A stretch of 64,000 bases of DNA, taken from NCBI RefSeq assembly GCF_933775445.1, contig NW_026089451.1, positions 62,001-126,000 on the forward strand. The letters are read 5' to 3'. Below are positions 61,948-64,000 of this stretch, in pieces. This DNA comes from Argentina anserina. Its lineage: Eukaryota > Streptophyta > Magnoliopsida > Rosales > Rosaceae. Made by a program: the position numbers and the translations under genes. Numbering within the stretch: the stretch's first letter is position 1; each line of letters begins with the position of its first letter. The notes under the pieces are model-generated. The model did no database searches and was not told where the DNA came from. It saw only the letters and a list, made by a program, of their open reading frames with translations.

Positions 61948-63770
61948 TCTATCGTGTGAGTATGTTTACTATTGCACTTTGAGTATCCTTTCATTTCTCG
62001 TTTGAATATCTTTCTGTAAGCCTTTCCGATGCGAGTTTATATTGAATTTGAGAGTGTTTCCAGTGTGGGCGTGTGTTTCTTTCAAACTGAGTATCTTTCT
62101 ATCGTTTGAGTATGTTTACTATTGCACTTTGCGTATCTTTTCAATTCTCATTTGAGTATCTTTCTAAACGGCTTCCGATGCGAGTTTCTATTGAATTTTA
62201 GATAGTTTCCAGTTTGGGCGTGTGTTTCTTTCAACCTGAGTATCTTTCTATCGTGTGAGTATGTTTACTATTGCACTTTGAGTATCCTTTTATTTCTCGT
62301 TTGAATATCTTTCTGTAAGCCTTTCCGATGCGAGTTTATATTGAATTTCAGATAGTTTCCAATGTGGGCGTGTCTTTCTTTCAAACTGAGTATCTTTATA
62401 TCGTTTGAGTATGTTTACAATTGCAATTTGAGTATCTTTTCAATTCTCGTTTGAGTATCTTTCTGTAAGCCTTTCTGATGCGAGTTTCTATTGAATTTGA
62501 GAGTGTTTCCATTGTGGGCGTGTGTTTCTTTCAAACTGAGTATCTTTCTATCGTTTGAGTATGTTTACTATTGCACTTTGCGTATCTTTTCAATTCTCGT
62601 TTGAGTATGTTTCTGTAAGCCTTTCTGATGCGAGTTTCTCTTGAATTTGAGAGTGTTTCCAGTGTGGGCGTGTGTTTCTTTCAAACTGAGTATATTTCTA
62701 TCGTTTGAGTATGTTTACTATTGCAATTTGAGTATCTTTTCAATTCTCGTTTGAGTATCTTTCTGTAAGCCTTTCTGATGCGAGTTTCTATTGAATTTGA
62801 GGGTGTTTCCAGTGTGGGCGTGTGTTTCTTTCAAACTGAGTATCTTTCTATCGTTTGAGTATGTTTACAATTGCAATTTGAGTATCTTTTCAATTCTCGT
62901 TTGAGTATGTTTCTGTAAACCTTTCTGATGCGAGTTTCTCTTGAATTTGAGAGTGTTTCCAGTGTGGGCGTGTGTTTCTTTCAAACTGAGTATCTTTCTA
63001 TCGTTTGAGTATGTTTACTATTGCAATTTGAGTATCTTTTCAATTCTCGTTTGAGTATCTTTCTGTAAGCCTTTCCGATGCGAGTTTCTATTGAATTTGA
63101 GATTGTTTCCAGTGTGGGCGTGTGTTTCTTTCAAACTGAGTATCTTTCTATCGTTTGAGTATGTTTACTATTGAACTTTGAGTATCTTTTCAATTCTCGT
63201 TTGAGTATCTTTCTGTAAGCCTTTCCGATGCGAGTTTCTATTGAATTTCAGATAGTTTCCAATGTGGGAGTGTCTTTCTTTCAAACTGAGTATCTTTATA
63301 TCGTTTGAGTATGTTTACAATTGCAATTTGAGTATCTTTTCAATTCTCGTTTGAGTATCTTTCTGTAAGCCTTTCTGATGCGAGTTTCTATTGAATTTGA
63401 GAGTGTTTCCATTGTGGGCGTGTGTTTCTTTCAAACTGAGTATCTTTCTATTGTTTGAGTATGTTTACTATTGCACTTTGCGTATCTTTTCAATTCTCGT
63501 TTGAGTATCTTTCTGACGGCTTTCGATGCGAGTTTCTATTGAATTTCAGAGAGTTTCCAGTGTGGGCGTGTGTTTCTTTCAAACTGAGTATCTTTCTATC
63601 GTTTGAGTATGTTTACTATTGCACTTTGCGTATCTTTTTAATTCTCGTTTGAGTATCTTTCTGTAAGCCATTCTAATGCGAGTTTCTATTGAATTTCAGA
63701 TAGTTTTCAGTGTGGGCGTGTGTTTCTTTCAAACTGAGTATGTTTCTATTGTTTGAGTATGTTTACTATT
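61948..63770. repeat. Mosaic satellite zone echoing 56.3-57.0 and 40.8-41.2 kb
   Basis: The J monomer with GGCTTCCGATG near 62170 and the CCAATGTGGGCGTGTCTTTC unit near 62360 match units near 56.35 and 56.54 kb. GAATTTGAGGGTG (62801) and GTAAACC (about 62918) match the 40.99 and 41.11 kb units. A second CCAATGTGGG unit near 63260 has GGGAGTGTC. An E monomer starts at 63473. No gene is seen. Confidence 0.72.
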
Positions 63771-63901
63771 GCATTCTCATTTGAGTATCTTTCTAAACGG
63801 CTTTCGATGCGAGTTTCTATTGAATTTCAGATAGTTTCCAGGGTGGGCGTGTGTTTCTTTCAAACTGAGTATCTTTCTATCGTTTGAGTATGTTTACTAT
63901 T
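63771..63901. repeat. 131-bp monomer with an 18-bp deletion, copy 2
   Basis: Same deletion junction (TTGCATTCTCATTTG), J head and CCAGGGTGGG as at 58099, 5672 bases upstream, and again followed by an R-like monomer with GTAAGCC. The preceding CTGAGTATGTTTC is private. A shared exact junction indicates copying of one mutated monomer with its neighbour rather than two deletions. Confidence 0.87.
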
Positions 63902-64000
63902 GCACTTTGCGTATCTTTTCAATTCTCGTTTGATTATGTTTCTGTAAGCCTTTCTGATGCGAGTTTCTCTTGAATTTGAGAGTGTTTCCAGTGTGGGCGT
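63902..64000. repeat. Partial monomer cut by the window end
   Basis: The first 99 bases of an R-like monomer (GTTTCTGTAAGCC, TCTCTTGAA) ending in GTGTGGGCGT. GATTATGTTTC in place of GAGTATGTTTC is a private change. The array clearly continues beyond the window. Confidence 0.9.

Larger units (their letters stand above)
1..64000. repeat. Uninterrupted ~149-bp satellite DNA array, about 428 monomers
   Basis: Every stretch of the window matches the same monomer. Landmarks such as CCAGTGTGGGCGTGTG and CTTTCAAACTGAGTATC recur every 148-150 bases from start to end, always on the + strand. Monomer starts (GCACTTTG or GCAATTTG) were tracked at 149, 299, 448, 598, 748, 898, 1046 and onward. I saw no unrelated insert, inversion or gap, and both window ends lie inside the array. 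Reference-monomer composition is about 37% GC, 45% T and 18% A on this strand. This is seen directly. Known: long tandem arrays with monomers near nucleosome length are typical of eukaryotic centromeric or heterochromatic satellites. Inferred: this is such a satellite. Family and species are not recognised. Confidence 0.98.

Noticed and set aside
880..63652. Many forward open frames of 60-65 codons, e.g. at 2180-2377, 15046-15243 and 63455-63652
   Set aside because: They recur with the monomer, begin at TTG rather than ATG, contain one monomer and a bit, and end at the same stop each time. There is no independent coding signal, and 148/149-base monomers break the frame. They are by-products of the satellite.
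1..64000. CRISPR array
   Set aside because: The direct repeats have no unique spacers; the whole ~149-base unit repeats and there are no cas genes.
1..64000. Bacterial or phage origin, operons, promoters or terminators
   Set aside because: There are no genes and 64 kb of homogeneous satellite with multi-level higher-order structure is not known from bacteria.
1..64000. Ribosomal DNA spacer repeats or telomeric repeats
   Set aside because: No rRNA sequence or telomere motif is seen anywhere in the window, and subrepeat arrays of rDNA spacers are normally interrupted by rRNA genes well within 64 kb.

Overview
The whole 64 kb window is one uninterrupted, head-to-tail satellite DNA array. The monomer is about 149 bp (three main length classes: 148, 149 and 150 bp), and roughly 428 copies lie in the same orientation from the first base to the last. 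I found no protein-coding gene, RNA gene, transposon, inversion or unique spacer, and neither end of the array is inside the window. A homogeneous array this long with multi-level higher-order structure points to a eukaryotic chromosome, most likely pericentromeric, centromeric or other heterochromatic DNA. I do not recognise the satellite family and cannot name the organism. The + strand is T-rich (about 45% T against 18% A in a typical monomer, GC about 37%). CpG is not depleted (7 per 149 bp in the reference monomer), which fits a genome without heavy CpG methylation, or a young and efficiently homogenised array.

Monomer anatomy: taking the monomer to start at GCACTTTG, the first ~35 bases and the last ~70 bases are nearly invariant. 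A ~45 bp central stretch carries most of the diagnostic differences. I name the classes by the bases after TATCTTTCTG: P (GTAAGCCTTTC), Pt (same, ..CTTATGCGAG), Q (GTAAGCCATTC), R (GTAAGGCTTTC after GAGTATGTTTCT), all 150 bp; N (GAACGGCTTTC), Nt (N with GATGCTAG), T (GACCGGCTTTC), K (GAAAGGC), M (GAATGGC), O (GAACAGC), J (TAAACGGC), all 149 bp; D (GACGGATTTC), S (GACAGCTTTC), E (GACGGCTTTC), all 148 bp. P* is P with CCATTG in place of CCAGTG; Pc is P with TTCCGATG. The monomer itself appears to be built from degenerate ~19-23 bp sub-units of the form GAGTATCTTT..TTT.

Layout: 1-1494 is a 6-mer repeat (897 bp period) ending in a 46-bp internal deletion; 2346-4139 is a 4-mer (598 bp) in three tandem copies; 5936-10123 is a 28-mer unit (4188 bp), followed by an edited second copy (10124-15063) with a two-monomer loss and a 7-mer (1050 bp) tandem duplication. 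15511-24623 and 24624-33886 are two nearly identical ~9.1/9.26 kb copies, abutting in tandem. 33887-40.8 kb is a mixed transition zone. 40.8-55.1 kb is dominated by a different set of variants arranged in overlapping duplications with offsets 2839, 2991, 4185, 2541 and 6726 bp. 55.1-64.0 kb is a third mosaic zone with a ~1.95/2.1 kb tandem duplication and monomers carrying a shared 18-bp deletion.

No genes work together here. What the window shows is satellite evolution: amplification in blocks from two to about sixty monomers, unequal exchange producing chimeric monomers, and local gene conversion. The many short open frames are periodic by-products of the monomer. They repeat with it, mostly need a TTG start, and lose frame whenever a 148 or 149 bp monomer intervenes. 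The main technical caveat is that arrays like this are hard to assemble, so the large duplications should be checked against long reads.
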